Shown here piece by piece: positions 1 through 10,700 of a DNA stretch of 64,000 nt. A program made the position numbers and the translations under genes. Position 1 is the stretch's first letter. Each line of letters begins with the position of its first letter. The stretch covers positions 15,293-79,292 of the forward strand of contig DGWI01000028.1 of assembly GCA_002396085.1 (NCBI GenBank), read 5' to 3'. The notes under the pieces were generated by a model that saw only the letters and a program-made list of their open reading frames with translations, did no database searches and was not told where the DNA came from. The DNA is from Porphyromonadaceae bacterium UBA4262. Its GTDB lineage: Bacteria; Bacteroidota; Bacteroidia; Bacteroidales; Muribaculaceae.

Positions 1-2
1 AG

Positions 3-575
3 ATGCGCTCGTGGCTGCCACGTCAGGTGGGCGGGCTGATGTGGTGGGCCAACGATGATGGCCACACCAGCGCCTACACGCCCATCTATTGCTGCAGCAC
101 ACGCCAGCCCAATTGCTACAACACGCCGGGAGCAGACTGTGTGACCTTCAGTCGTGACAATGCCTACTGGGTGTGCAACTGGGTGGCCAACATGGTCTAT
201 CCACGCTACAGTCTGATGATGCCCAGCCTCAAGGCCGTGCGCGACTCACTAGATGCCAGTTATCGTGACCTCCAGCCGCATGTCGAGGCGCGGGCCATCG
301 AACTGCTCAAGACCGACGAGCAGGCTGCCGTGCGCTACCTCACCGACTATGGTTGCCAGAAGGGCGACGAGATGGTGGCGCGATGGAACAGGCTGGCCGA
401 ATATCTTATCGTCAAGTATAACGACATGGTGGTGCGTGCCGAGGAGAACGGACGCTTCAAGCGCACCAAGACCGGTTTCAAACCCATCTTGGAGAAGCCA
501 GGCATCCCCGACAAGACCGCCCGCCGCATTGCCGCTGAGACTGGCGACCGACTCAAGTCGCCCAAACAGGAATAA
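3..575 (+). CDS. C69-family dipeptidase, C-terminal fragment
   Basis: This is the last 190 residues of a gene that begins before the window; the frame is open to the left edge, so the first Met seen is probably internal. The segment around WANDDGHTSAYTPIYC, followed by the NWVANMVYPRYS stretch, is typical of the C-terminal half of peptidase family C69 (dipeptidase A-like, Ntn-hydrolase fold), which cleaves short peptides. The nucleophile Cys near the mature N-terminus of this family lies outside the window, so catalytic competence cannot be judged. The C-terminus is basic and polar, with no sorting domain. A hairpin terminator follows at once, and the next gene is convergent. Confidence 0.8.
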   Translation: MRSWLPRQVGGLMWWANDDGHTSAYTPIYCCSTRQPNCYNTPGADCVTFSRDNAYWVCNWVANMVYPRYSLMMPSLKAVRDSLDASYRDLQPHVEARAIELLKTDEQAAVRYLTDYGCQKGDEMVARWNRLAEYLIVKYNDMVVRAEENGRFKRTKTGFKPILEKPGIPDKTARRIAAETGDRLKSPKQE

Positions 576-597
576 CGATGTGACAAGAAAACGAACA

Positions 598-638
598 AGC
601 CGCTACTGGACCGAAGTCGGGTAGCGGCTCGTTTTTTT
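598..638 (+). terminator. Rho-independent terminator after the C69 dipeptidase
   Basis: A perfect 9-bp stem AGCCGCTAC/GTAGCGGCT (598-606 with 621-629) is followed by a run of seven T (632-638). The A-rich left flank could let it also stop the convergent sortase-like gene that ends at 654. Confidence 0.85.
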
Positions 639-653
639 GCTGTTGGTCAACAA

Positions 654-3600
654 TCAGTGATTGACCGCAGGCAGGACTACAAAGTTGATGAGGTTAGATC
701 CTCCATACCCCTCTTCACTGGTATAGTTGCCATAAATACGGTACAAACCATTGGCTACGCGTTGTCCCCGCTTATTGGTCAGGTTCCATGTGCAGGGGAA
801 ACTGCTGGTCAGTGTGTCCCACACCAGATTTCCGTTGATGTCTGTGACCTTGACATGCACCTCAGGAATTTGGTTCAGGGCGAATGTACCCAGACTAATG
901 TCCACCTTATTGCTGCTGGCAATGTCCGATGTCTGCAGTGATAAGTCATTGAGACTGCTCACAACGAAGCTGATGCTTTGTGTCGTGGCATTACCGCACA
1001 CATCCGATACCATGAAGTCAAGCGTGTGGCGACCGGGCGTGAGGCCCTCCAGCGGCATGGTGATGCTCAGTGCGCGTCCTTCATCGGTCACTGTAGCCAG
1101 GTTCTTAGCCAGGTTGTAACTAGTCTTGCCCCCATCGATGGTGAGTCGCATGTTGCGCCCCATGGCCAGTTGCTGAGTGTTGAACGCCGTATTGTCGGTG
1201 GCGCGGATATAGAGTGTGGCCGATGTGCCAACGGTGGCATTGGCTGCAAATTCTTGTTCATTGTTGAGGTACATGGCTTGCACGACAGGACTGGTGTTGT
1301 CGGTCACTGCAAGCGAGCTTATGTAACCGTGCTTGACTAGTTTGTCAAACATGCCATTGACCATCTGGTCGGTTCCATCCTGGTGGGCGTAGACCGAAAC
1401 CAGCATCGGGTTGCTGCTTGTGCGGGCAAAGCGAGGCATGACAGCCGTGCCATGAAATTTGCCTGCCACCACGCGGCCAGTGACTTGGAGCAACTTCTCG
1501 CGAGGATAGTTGAGTGCCATCGTGTCGCGAGAATGTTGACCAGTCCCCTTGATGTAGTTCATGCAGACGCGCTCGGCATCATAGATGGTCAGCGTCGCGT
1601 CACCATTGAAGTTGGTGTTGATGCGGTTGGGATTGGCCTCATCCATCACTTGTGCCTCAACGGTGATGCGCTGCAAGGGTGATGCGCCGATGCTTCGTCC
1701 TGACGACAGGGCTGTGCCATTGATGGCTGTGATATTGAACAAAGGCTTGGGATAATTAATGCGCATGGCAGGGTCGCCCAGCAGCACCCAGTGAAACTTA
1801 TTGGTATTTGACGAGCTATAGTAGTTCTTGGCTGCAAGATAGCAGTCGCCCAGACGTGGCATCACGCCATTCTTGTTGTAACTGAACATCTGGCTGGTGA
1901 ACGCACGGTTGAGGTCATCGTTGAGTGTGGCAAGTACCTGGCGGGTGGTTGTGAACAATGCGATGGCACCACCGTCGCGCTTGTGGAACATCAACTCGCA
2001 GATGCCACGGCTGTCGCTGTCATAGCGAGCCACATCGCAGCATGCGGTGGTCATGATGGGCAGGCGAGAGTAGGAGTTGTTCTTCACATCGTTGGAAGTC
2101 CAGATGCCTGTGGCCGACATGGATGAGGCACCGGCATGACCCACATAGGTAGCAAAGTATTGTCCCTCGTTGAACATTTCCTGAATGTGGCGTTTGGCCT
2201 CGGTCGACGAGCGCTTCTTCTCCTCCTTGAACGACTCGACGAGGCTCTGAGGAAACATCCGTACAAAGGCAAGGTCCCGCACCATCTGTGCCTTCGAGTC
2301 GTGATCAATGATATAACCGATGCCGGCCGCCTGCGACTCATGCAACTGATAGGCTGAATAAATTGTGTCGCCCTCGTTATTGACTTTTACCAGTTTGCCC
2401 TCTTCCTTGAATGTGCTGTTCTCGGCCCAGAGGCTATAGTTGTTGCGCCAGGGGCTGTAGTCGGTCGAGTAGACATATTCTTGCAACTTGTCCACCACCT
2501 GTGCAGCCTCGGTTGCATCGGCCACAGGCATGTGTCCGATGCCGATGCACAACTTGTCGCTTGATAGTTGCTGTCCCGAGTTGTCCTGGAGGTAGCCGTA
2601 GAAGTCGTCGTTGATGTAACCGGCATCCTCATTGTTGCTCACAGCCGACACATAACTGATAACGAGATTTTGCTTGCCAGTGACCAAGCCACGGTTGTCG
2701 AAACTCTGATTGCCGAACACGAGCAGATACTTTAACTTGTCGCCTCCTCGGTCGTAGAACATCTTGCACAACAAGCGGATAGCCATCGCATTGGGAGTAC
2801 CGCTCGAGAACTCGTTGAACACCAGGTCTTGATCAAGCACAAGCACGCTCATGCCGTCCTGTTCGCGATGCATTTGTGCCACGCGCTCGGCTTGTGTCAG
2901 AAACTCATGATGTGTGATGATGATCATGTCGGGTGTTGAAGCACCATGAATGTTCTGGTTCTCAACCAGTTCATAACCGTCAATTTCGTACAGAGTAGAG
3001 TTTGGGTTAAAAGCCACATATAACTGAGGCGATGACATATCGCCTGGGGTGAACTGCACATGACCATTGGCACTGCGAGTCTGCATCTGCACAGGAGCCT
3101 GGGGGGCACTCACGTTCCACACGATCAGTCCGCTGCCCTCAACACGCACCACCTGCGAGGCACTGCTCTGTATCAAGCCCATCATGCATTGGGCTCCCTC
3201 GTGGCCCGCCAAGCGATTGTAGTGGTTGTAGGTCACCATGTAGTAATCAAGATTGTTCAGGTGCAACACGGCGTCGTCATTGCTAGGCCTGACAGTCACA
3301 TTATAACGTAACCAGCCCGTGTGGCAGGTGTCGGGCAAGTCGACCCAGACCATGTTCTGGTCTGGATTGAGGTTAACTTGATAGTAGATGTATTCAGATA
3401 GGCAACCGTAGATGTTGGTCGTACCGGATGCATAGGGAACGTTGATCCACTCGTCACCAATCCTAAGTTGACAATCGAATGTACCGCTTACGCTCGCTTT
3501 ACTGCCCTGGACTTTGCGCACCACCTTGGCTGCCATTCGGCTGGTCAGACCCAGGCGTTTTTCGCTAGGGTTGATGAGCGTGAACTCAAATTCTCGGTTA

Positions 3601-4181
3601 GGCCTCATCAAGTCTTCGCCTAGCAATTCGCTGCCCGTGAATGCTACCGAAACACTCTCTTGTTCATGTAGATAGGCATCGAGTGAAGTGTCGACATATT
3701 GCGGTGACGATGTTGCGTTGTAGCCTCTCGTGTTGGGTGACAAGTTGCCACTGCTAGCCTCGGTGAGAAAATAATAGGCCTTCTGGCTATAGGTGTTGCG
3801 TGTTCGTGTAAAGTGGGGTAGCGGTTGTTGTGACAGAGACAGATTGACGGTACCCGAAGCATAGAAACAAATCTTGTCATTGCGCCGCAAAATGGGCACT
3901 TGCTGCAGGTCATCGGGCAAATCGTCGGTCAGGACCTCATTAAGCGTCACGCCGCCATAGCCATAGACCTGGACCTTGCTGGGGTCGTTAAATCCCATCT
4001 GCCGCAGTTGATCGGCCGACACCTGATACATGCCTGTCTTGCTAATGGCAATTTTGACCCAATGCCCACGGGCAAGTCGGGACGATGAGGTGAAATGAGA
4101 CAAGGGCAGAGCCATTGCTGCCACAGGTGCTATGGTGATGGCAAGGAATAATATCCAGTTCCAAATGCGTGATTTGCTCAT
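654..4181 (-). CDS. PorU-like C25 cysteine peptidase, divergent paralog 1
   Basis: A protein of 1175 residues, about the length of T9SS sortase PorU. I start it at the ATG at 4181 because this Met opens a good signal peptide (MSKSRIWNW, then a hydrophobic core ending in AMA); an upstream ATG at 4247 would bury it. Order: signal peptide, N-terminal beta domain beginning SRLARGHWVKIAI, then a C25 caspase-like domain with the His of YVGHAG (about residue 682) and the Cys of TACCDVARYD (about 713) followed by GGAIALFTTTR, then Ig-like segments and a FlgD-like C-terminal domain (TWNLTNKRGQRV). PorU removes cargo sorting tails and attaches cargo to surface lipid. This copy ends in a short NFVVL-type strand rather than the KKLAV end of the canonical copy. 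It is the last gene of the sortase cluster. Substrate and true sortase activity are inferred. Confidence 0.82.
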   Translation of the reverse strand: MSKSRIWNWILFLAITIAPVAAMALPLSHFTSSSRLARGHWVKIAISKTGMYQVSADQLRQMGFNDPSKVQVYGYGGVTLNEVLTDDLPDDLQQVPILRRNDKICFYASGTVNLSLSQQPLPHFTRTRNTYSQKAYYFLTEASSGNLSPNTRGYNATSSPQYVDTSLDAYLHEQESVSVAFTGSELLGEDLMRPNREFEFTLINPSEKRLGLTSRMAAKVVRKVQGSKASVSGTFDCQLRIGDEWINVPYASGTTNIYGCLSEYIYYQVNLNPDQNMVWVDLPDTCHTGWLRYNVTVRPSNDDAVLHLNNLDYYMVTYNHYNRLAGHEGAQCMMGLIQSSASQVVRVEGSGLIVWNVSAPQAPVQMQTRSANGHVQFTPGDMSSPQLYVAFNPNSTLYEIDGYELVENQNIHGASTPDMIIITHHEFLTQAERVAQMHREQDGMSVLVLDQDLVFNEFSSGTPNAMAIRLLCKMFYDRGGDKLKYLLVFGNQSFDNRGLVTGKQNLVISYVSAVSNNEDAGYINDDFYGYLQDNSGQQLSSDKLCIGIGHMPVADATEAAQVVDKLQEYVYSTDYSPWRNNYSLWAENSTFKEEGKLVKVNNEGDTIYSAYQLHESQAAGIGYIIDHDSKAQMVRDLAFVRMFPQSLVESFKEEKKRSSTEAKRHIQEMFNEGQYFATYVGHAGASSMSATGIWTSNDVKNNSYSRLPIMTTACCDVARYDSDSRGICELMFHKRDGGAIALFTTTRQVLATLNDDLNRAFTSQMFSYNKNGVMPRLGDCYLAAKNYYSSSNTNKFHWVLLGDPAMRINYPKPLFNITAINGTALSSGRSIGASPLQRITVEAQVMDEANPNRINTNFNGDATLTIYDAERVCMNYIKGTGQHSRDTMALNYPREKLLQVTGRVVAGKFHGTAVMPRFARTSSNPMLVSVYAHQDGTDQMVNGMFDKLVKHGYISSLAVTDNTSPVVQAMYLNNEQEFAANATVGTSATLYIRATDNTAFNTQQLAMGRNMRLTIDGGKTSYNLAKNLATVTDEGRALSITMPLEGLTPGRHTLDFMVSDVCGNATTQSISFVVSSLNDLSLQTSDIASSNKVDISLGTFALNQIPEVHVKVTDINGNLVWDTLTSSFPCTWNLTNKRGQRVANGLYRIYGNYTSEEGYGGSNLINFVVLPAVNH

Positions 4182-4277
4182 GAATTGAAAAATAAATAAA
4201 TGTATAATGTCGAATCGTGAGGCAAGAGGGCTCCTATCTATTATCAATACAGCATTCTACATGTGCAGCGCTGTATT

Positions 4278-7200
4278 TCAGAGTGGATTTAGCACGACAA
4301 AGTTGACGATGTTAGTGCCACCATAACCTTCGGGGCTCTCATAGTTGCCATGAATCTTGTACAAGCCTGGCTTGACGCGGTTGCCCGACACGTCGGTCAG
4401 GTCCCATGTCATTGGGAACGAATTGGTCGTCTGAGACCATACCAGATTGCCCTTCAAGTCGGTCACTTTGACATTAACGTCAGGCACTTCGTTGAGTGTG
4501 AAAGCCGTCAAGTCGATCTCGGCATTTTCCCAGCTTGACCGCTCGGTTGCAGCCAGTGTGATGTCGTTGCTTGATGCCACGACAAAGGATATGCTGTGGC
4601 TAGTGCGGTTGCCGCACACATCGGCTACTGTGAAGTCAAGCGTGTGGCGACCGGCGGTGAGCCCATTCAATGGCATGGCGATGTCCAGTGTGCGACCCTC
4701 ATCGCTGAGCGTGGCATGGTTCTTGACCAGATTGTAGGTTTTCTTGCCACTATCCAGTCGCAAGGTCATGCCTTGTCCCATGGCTTGCTGCTGAATGTTG
4801 AAGCCCATGTCGTCAGTTGCACGAAGATAAAGCATAGCGTCACTGCCTGTCTGGAAGTTGGCGGCAAAACTTTCAGCATCGTTGAGATACATCTGCTCGA
4901 TGATGGGCGACTGGCTGTCTTGGACAATGTTTGTACCGGTATAAGTGCCGATGATCAACTGGTCGGTCTTGCCGTTGACCATCTGATCGGTGCCGTCCTC
5001 GTGAGCGTAAACACTGATAGTGCACTTGGCATTCTTGGCGCGTTGGTAGCGCGGAATCACAACCGAGCCCGTGAACACACCGCTCACGACACGACCAGTG
5101 ACACGGGTGATGAGTTCTTGTGGATAGTACACCGTGTGGGTCTCGCCCTCATAGTCGCCTGTGCCTTCGACAGTCATGAACGATCGTTTGATGTCATAAA
5201 TCGAAATTGTGGCATCGCCATTGAATGCGGTGTTGACTTGACTTGGATCGTCTTCACGCATGACCTTGGCTTCAATGGTTAGTTTTTGCAGCGGGCGAAC
5301 TGTAACTGTGTTGCTGGCGTTCAGTGTGGTCGTGTTGAGTTTGGTCACATTGAACAACCCCTTCGGGTAGTTAATCTTGATGGCAGGATCACCTAGCAGC
5401 AAGTAGTTCAGTTTGTTAGAGTTGCTTATGCGGTGGTAGGATCGCTTGGTATCAACATATACCTCACCCAGTGTCGGCATTCGGCCGCGGGTGTCGTAAC
5501 TAAACATGGCGTGGGTGAAGGCACGGTTCAGATAGTCATTGCTGTTGGCATAGACTTGTCGTGCTGTTGTGAATAGTGCAATGGCACCACCATTACGCTT
5601 GTGGAACATCTGTTCGGCAATTCCCTGGTGATCACTGTCAAAGCGTGCCACATCACAGCATGCAGTTGTCATGATGGGCCAGTTTGAGTAACTGTTAGTC
5701 GCGACATCCATCGTTCGCCATAGCCCGCTATGGGTATAGGAGTTGGGGCCTGCGTGTCCTACATAGGTGGCAAAGTACTGTCCCTCATTGAGCATCTCCT
5801 GGATGTGCTTGCGACCCTCGGTTGAGGCACGCTTGTCTTCTTCCTTGAACGACTCAGACACATCTTGTGGGAACATGCCCACGAAGGCGCGGTCAGGCAT
5901 CATTTTGACATCTAAACTATTTTCAAGTATATAACCGATGCCATCGGCCTGCTTCTCGTGCAGTTTGTCCTCTTGCACGGAACTCTTCTCGGCCCACATG
6001 CAGTAGTTGTTGCGCCATACACCATAGTCTGGACTGAGGACATATTCATAAAGTTTGTCGACATCGCTCTTGGCCTCGACCCAACTTGATGACGGGATGC
6101 GTCCCACAGCAATCTGTAGTGTGTCGGCCGGGATGACCCGTCCAGAGTTGTCGTCAAGATAGCCAAAGAAGTCCTCGATGACATGGCTGTTGTCATCATA
6201 GTTGCTCAAGGCGGTCTCGTAGCACATCAAGCGGTCTTTCTTGCCCGAAACAATGCCACGATTGTCAAAACTTGACTGACCCAGCAGCAGCAAACTCTTA
6301 AACTTCTGCCGATCACGGTCATGGAACATCTTGCACATCAAGCGGTAAGCCATGGCACTGGGGGTGCCACTAGAAAACTCGTTGTAAATCTGCTCGTGGT
6401 CGACTACTGTCACATCCATGCCATCGTGCTGACGGTGAAGTTGTGCGATGCGTTCGCCTTGGTCAAACAGTGTCTTGGTGGTGATGATGAGCATATCGGG
6501 GACTGCTAGTGCGTGCAGATTCTGATTCTCAATGGCCTGATAGGAGTCAATCTTGAGGAGTGTACTAGTTGGGTCGAAGGCGATATACTGATGTGGAGTG
6601 GATTGTATGCCGGGTGTGAAGCAAACATTGCCATCCTCACCGGTCTGAACCTCCATCGTGCAAGGATTGTCGGGTTGGGTGATATCCCACACATGGCTAG
6701 CACCACCCTTGATAACAACCTTGTCATCGCTTGTGCTGGAGACAAATCCCAGCAGGCACTGTGCAGTGGGCTGGCCTATCAGGGTATTGTGGTGCTGATA
6801 GGTCATGATGAAGTAGTCAAGCAGTGCTACCTGCATGACTCCCTTTCCTGTGTTCTCGACAACTTGATAGCGGAGCGAGCCTCTGCCGTCGGACGATGCC
6901 ACGGTAGCAATTTCGGTTCCCTCACCCGATTCATAGAATGTGTAGTCACGAGTAGCCCCCTTGATGTATCCCGAAACCGCTGTGTAAGGAACTTCGGTAG
7001 TTGTGCCGTTGCACGTGAGGTAGCAATGAAATTGACCTTGCACTACACTCGAATTGTCGCCAGCCGAGGCGCGAACAATCTTAGAGGCGATGCGTGTTGT
7101 CAGGTAGGTCGTTTCACTACTGGCATTCAACAAATGGAAGTCAAATGTGCGTTTGCCTTGTGTGATGTCCTCGCCCAGCAACTCGCTGCCAGTGAACGAT

Positions 7201-7739
7201 AGCGATCGCTGTTCCTGCTCATGTAGATAATAGTCATAACTAGTTGACACTGCACGGCTGGCAGATGACAAGAATGGCATCGATGTGGCCTCCAGCAACG
7301 GGTCGCTAGAATTATCAGTCAGGAAGTAGTGGCCTTGCAGGCTGTAGGTGTTGCGCTCACGACTGAACGTGGGATAGGATGAAGTGTTCTTGAGTGTCAT
7401 CGACACATTGCCCACACCATAAAAACAGACCTTGTCAGACTGGTGCAATGCGGGAATTTGTTGAAGATCGTCGGGCAGGGTGTTGGTCAACACTTCGCTC
7501 AACATCTTGCCACCATAACCATAGATTCTGACTTGGCTGGGATCGCTGAAGCCCATCTCGGCCAGTTGAGCACGGTCTATCTCATACATGCCGGTTTGCG
7601 TGATCGCCACCTTGACCCAGTGCCCCTGGGCTAGACGAGATGACTGTGCAAAGTGATTGGCATCTAGTGCATGCGAAGCCAGTGATGCGCACAAAATGAT
7701 GGCTGCGCTGATGACGTGTCGAGGGATGCGGTTGTTCAT
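4278..7739 (-). CDS. PorU-like C25 cysteine peptidase, divergent paralog 2
   Basis: A protein of 1153 residues with a clear signal peptide (MNNRIPRHVISAAIILCASL) and the same architecture as its neighbours: an N-terminal domain with HWVKVAITQTGMYEI, a C25 domain with a GHAG His and an ACCDVARFD Cys, a GGAIALFTTARQV strand, Ig-like domains and a FlgD-like end (TWDLTDVSGNRVKPG). It lies 20 bp downstream of paralog 3 and 96 bp upstream of paralog 1, so it is probably co-transcribed with them. It is closer in sequence to paralogs 1 and 3 than to the canonical PorU, which suggests duplication of the divergent copy after an initial split. Both catalytic residues are kept, so it is likely active, but whether it acts as a sortase or a surface protease cannot be told. 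Confidence 0.82.
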   Translation of the reverse strand: MNNRIPRHVISAAIILCASLASHALDANHFAQSSRLAQGHWVKVAITQTGMYEIDRAQLAEMGFSDPSQVRIYGYGGKMLSEVLTNTLPDDLQQIPALHQSDKVCFYGVGNVSMTLKNTSSYPTFSRERNTYSLQGHYFLTDNSSDPLLEATSMPFLSSASRAVSTSYDYYLHEQEQRSLSFTGSELLGEDITQGKRTFDFHLLNASSETTYLTTRIASKIVRASAGDNSSVVQGQFHCYLTCNGTTTEVPYTAVSGYIKGATRDYTFYESGEGTEIATVASSDGRGSLRYQVVENTGKGVMQVALLDYFIMTYQHHNTLIGQPTAQCLLGFVSSTSDDKVVIKGGASHVWDITQPDNPCTMEVQTGEDGNVCFTPGIQSTPHQYIAFDPTSTLLKIDSYQAIENQNLHALAVPDMLIITTKTLFDQGERIAQLHRQHDGMDVTVVDHEQIYNEFSSGTPSAMAYRLMCKMFHDRDRQKFKSLLLLGQSSFDNRGIVSGKKDRLMCYETALSNYDDNSHVIEDFFGYLDDNSGRVIPADTLQIAVGRIPSSSWVEAKSDVDKLYEYVLSPDYGVWRNNYCMWAEKSSVQEDKLHEKQADGIGYILENSLDVKMMPDRAFVGMFPQDVSESFKEEDKRASTEGRKHIQEMLNEGQYFATYVGHAGPNSYTHSGLWRTMDVATNSYSNWPIMTTACCDVARFDSDHQGIAEQMFHKRNGGAIALFTTARQVYANSNDYLNRAFTHAMFSYDTRGRMPTLGEVYVDTKRSYHRISNSNKLNYLLLGDPAIKINYPKGLFNVTKLNTTTLNASNTVTVRPLQKLTIEAKVMREDDPSQVNTAFNGDATISIYDIKRSFMTVEGTGDYEGETHTVYYPQELITRVTGRVVSGVFTGSVVIPRYQRAKNAKCTISVYAHEDGTDQMVNGKTDQLIIGTYTGTNIVQDSQSPIIEQMYLNDAESFAANFQTGSDAMLYLRATDDMGFNIQQQAMGQGMTLRLDSGKKTYNLVKNHATLSDEGRTLDIAMPLNGLTAGRHTLDFTVADVCGNRTSHSISFVVASSNDITLAATERSSWENAEIDLTAFTLNEVPDVNVKVTDLKGNLVWSQTTNSFPMTWDLTDVSGNRVKPGLYKIHGNYESPEGYGGTNIVNFVVLNPL

Positions 7740-7759
7740 CTTGTTAAATTTGAATGAGG

Positions 7760-10700
7760 TTATTGCTCGGAACTGGTTAACGGTGCCATGACGATGATGG
7801 GCATGATATTGGTGCCACCATAGTTCACACCATCAGAATACTGTCCAAACAATTTGTATAATCCAGGAGTAACGCGTTGACCAGTTGTGTCCTTCAAATC
7901 CCATGTGTATGGCAATGATGACGTGGTCGTGGTCCACACCAGATGTCCCTGGGCATTCACCACCTTGAGCGTCATCGGTGGGAGGTTGGCGAGGTCACTC
8001 TGATCCAAATCAATGGAAGCCTCATCGATGGCGACAAGATCTCCAGTCTTGAGCGAAATGTTCGATTCACCGATGACCATGAAATTGATGGTGCGCTCGG
8101 ACGTGTTGCCTGCGATATCTTGAATGGTCAAGGTCAGCGAGTGTTGTCCGGGAGTCAGACCGGTGACAGGGATGTGTAACTCAAGTGTCTTGCCGCCATC
8201 GCCAATGCTCAAATAGTTGCGAAGCATCGTGTAGGTCGTCGCTCCATCATCCAGCACCAGCCGTGACGTGCAGCCCACTCCCATGCTCTGGTTATTGAAC
8301 GCCACATCATCGCTAGCCTTGACATGCAGTGTAGAGTTGGCGGCAACGGCAACTCCTTGTTCAAACGACTCGAGTTCGTTGAGATACATCTGTTCGATGA
8401 CAGGTGCAGCATTGTCCTGCACGGCGGTCGAGTTGGAATAGGTGGCGGCTACCACTTGCGTGGTAACGCCGTTGACCATCTCCGATGAGTTGTCCAGGTG
8501 GGCATATACATGGATGGCCAGATGCTGGCCCGGAGTAGCCTTGAAGTAGCGCGGGAGCACAGCCGAGCCAGTGAAGTGTCCATTGATAACGCGCCCTTGT
8601 ACCTCGGTCAGCAGGTCACGTGAGAAGTATATGTCACCGGCGATTGAGTCGCTGCCTTGTTTGAACGTGGCATTTTCCTTCATGAGTTGTCTGACATCAT
8701 AGATTGACAGGGTTGCATCGCCGTTGAATGTAGTGTTGACCGACTGCGAGCCGGCGCGATAGACATCGGCCTCGACAGTCACCTGTTGCAGCGGAGACAC
8801 GGTCACTGTGGCTCCTTGGGTGACATCAGTGCCGTTGACCGCCGTGATATTGAACAAGGGCTTGGGGTATTCCACCTTTATGGCAGGATCGCCCAGTAAC
8901 AGATAGGACATCTTGTTCAGGCTGCCATAGGATTCATTCTTGGCAATCATGTAGGCCTCGCCCAGGGTGGGCATGTAGCCCTTCTGGTTATAACTGAACA
9001 ATGCTCGTGTGAATGCCTGGTTGAGCCGGTCATTGCCCATGGCCTCGACCTCTCGGCTGGATGTCAATAATGCGATGGCTCCACCATTGGGCACATGAAA
9101 CATGCTCTCGGCTATGCCCTGGTTGTTGCCGTCATATCGAGCCACATCGCAACAGGCGGTCATGAAGATGGGCTGATGATCGTAACTCTGGTTGCGCACA
9201 TTGTTGATGGTCCACAAGCGGCTAGAGGTGAGTGCATTGGTGTTGGCATGACCGACGTATGTGCCATAGAATTGGCCATAGTTGAGCAGGTCGGCCACAT
9301 GACGACGGCCCTCGCTAGAGATGTTGCCTTCGCGCGGGAACATCTCCACATACGCCTTGTCTGCAACCATCTGGGTCTTGAGGCTGGTCTGGATGATACT
9401 GTCGATGCGTTCGGCTTGCAAGGCATGCAGGTCACTATCGCCTGCATCGGCCCAAGCTGTGTAGTGGTTGCGCCACACGCCATAGTCGGGATTGAGCACA
9501 TAGTGTATGATCTTGTCCACGTTCTGGCGGGCCTGAGTCAGGTCGGCTGGTGTCAGGCGGCCCACACCCAGTTTCAGTGTCTGTGTCGGCAGGCTGGTGC
9601 CAGTGTTGTCGTCTAGCACACCGAAGAAGTCATCGGTGCCGTAACTGGTCTCGTCACTGTCGCCATTGTCGGTCTCATAGGTTATCACACGGTGGGCCTT
9701 GTCGGTGGTGATGCCACGGAAGTCATAACTGGCAGGACCGAACATGAGCAGGTTCTTGAATTTAGTCGGATAGCGGTCGTGCAACATCTTGCACAGCAAG
9801 CGAATGCCCATTGCGTCGGGAGTGCCGCTTGAGAATTCGTTGAAGACTTGTTCCTGATCCACGACATGCACAGTCATGGCATCATGATCGCGGTGCATCT
9901 GTGCCAATCGCTCGGCTTCGGGCTTGAAGTAAGCATTGGTCACAATCAACATGTCGGGGGCCGACAGGCCGTGAAGGTTCTGATTCTCGACGATGCTGTA
10001 GTCACCAATCTCGTTCAGTGGCAGCGCAGGGTTAAAGGCAACAAACTCGCTGGGACTTGTGTTGCGACCGGGGGTGAATCCCATGCCCACCGTGTCGCCG
10101 TTGGCATTGATCGCCCAGTCAAGGTTCATCTGGGTTACTTGCTGGGGATTGGTGACATTCCACACGATGGTGGCATCATCGGTGCCTGGCATGACCACAC
10201 GATCGGCAGTGGCAAGCATGGGGAAACCCATCATGAAACTGCCGTTGGTTCCCTCGTAACTGTTACGGTGCTTATAAGTGATGGTAGCATAGTCCAAACG
10301 GCTCATCCTGACGGTAGCTTCCCATGCATTATTGAGCGACACATGGAGCATACCGGCATCGGCAAGGCCATTCAATTTCACCGACTTGCTAGTGGCACAA
10401 CTGTTGTAGTGACGCTGCGGGTCGTTCGCTCCCACGGCACGGATGCGTTTTTCGGTTGCGGTGTAGGTCAAGGGAATGGTCACCCCATCGCTAGTCACAG
10501 AGGTCTCCAGGTAGACCGACTGTGACGCATGGGCGATACCCTCAACATGGATAGTGACTGTGCTGTCGCTGCGATTGGGAAGTGTGAAGGCAATCGACAC
10601 GCTATCAGGAATCAACGACTCGCCCATCAAGTGCTTGCCGGTGAGCCCCGGTGACATCAGTTCCTGCTCATGCAAGAACATGCCGTAGCTGCTCGTCAAC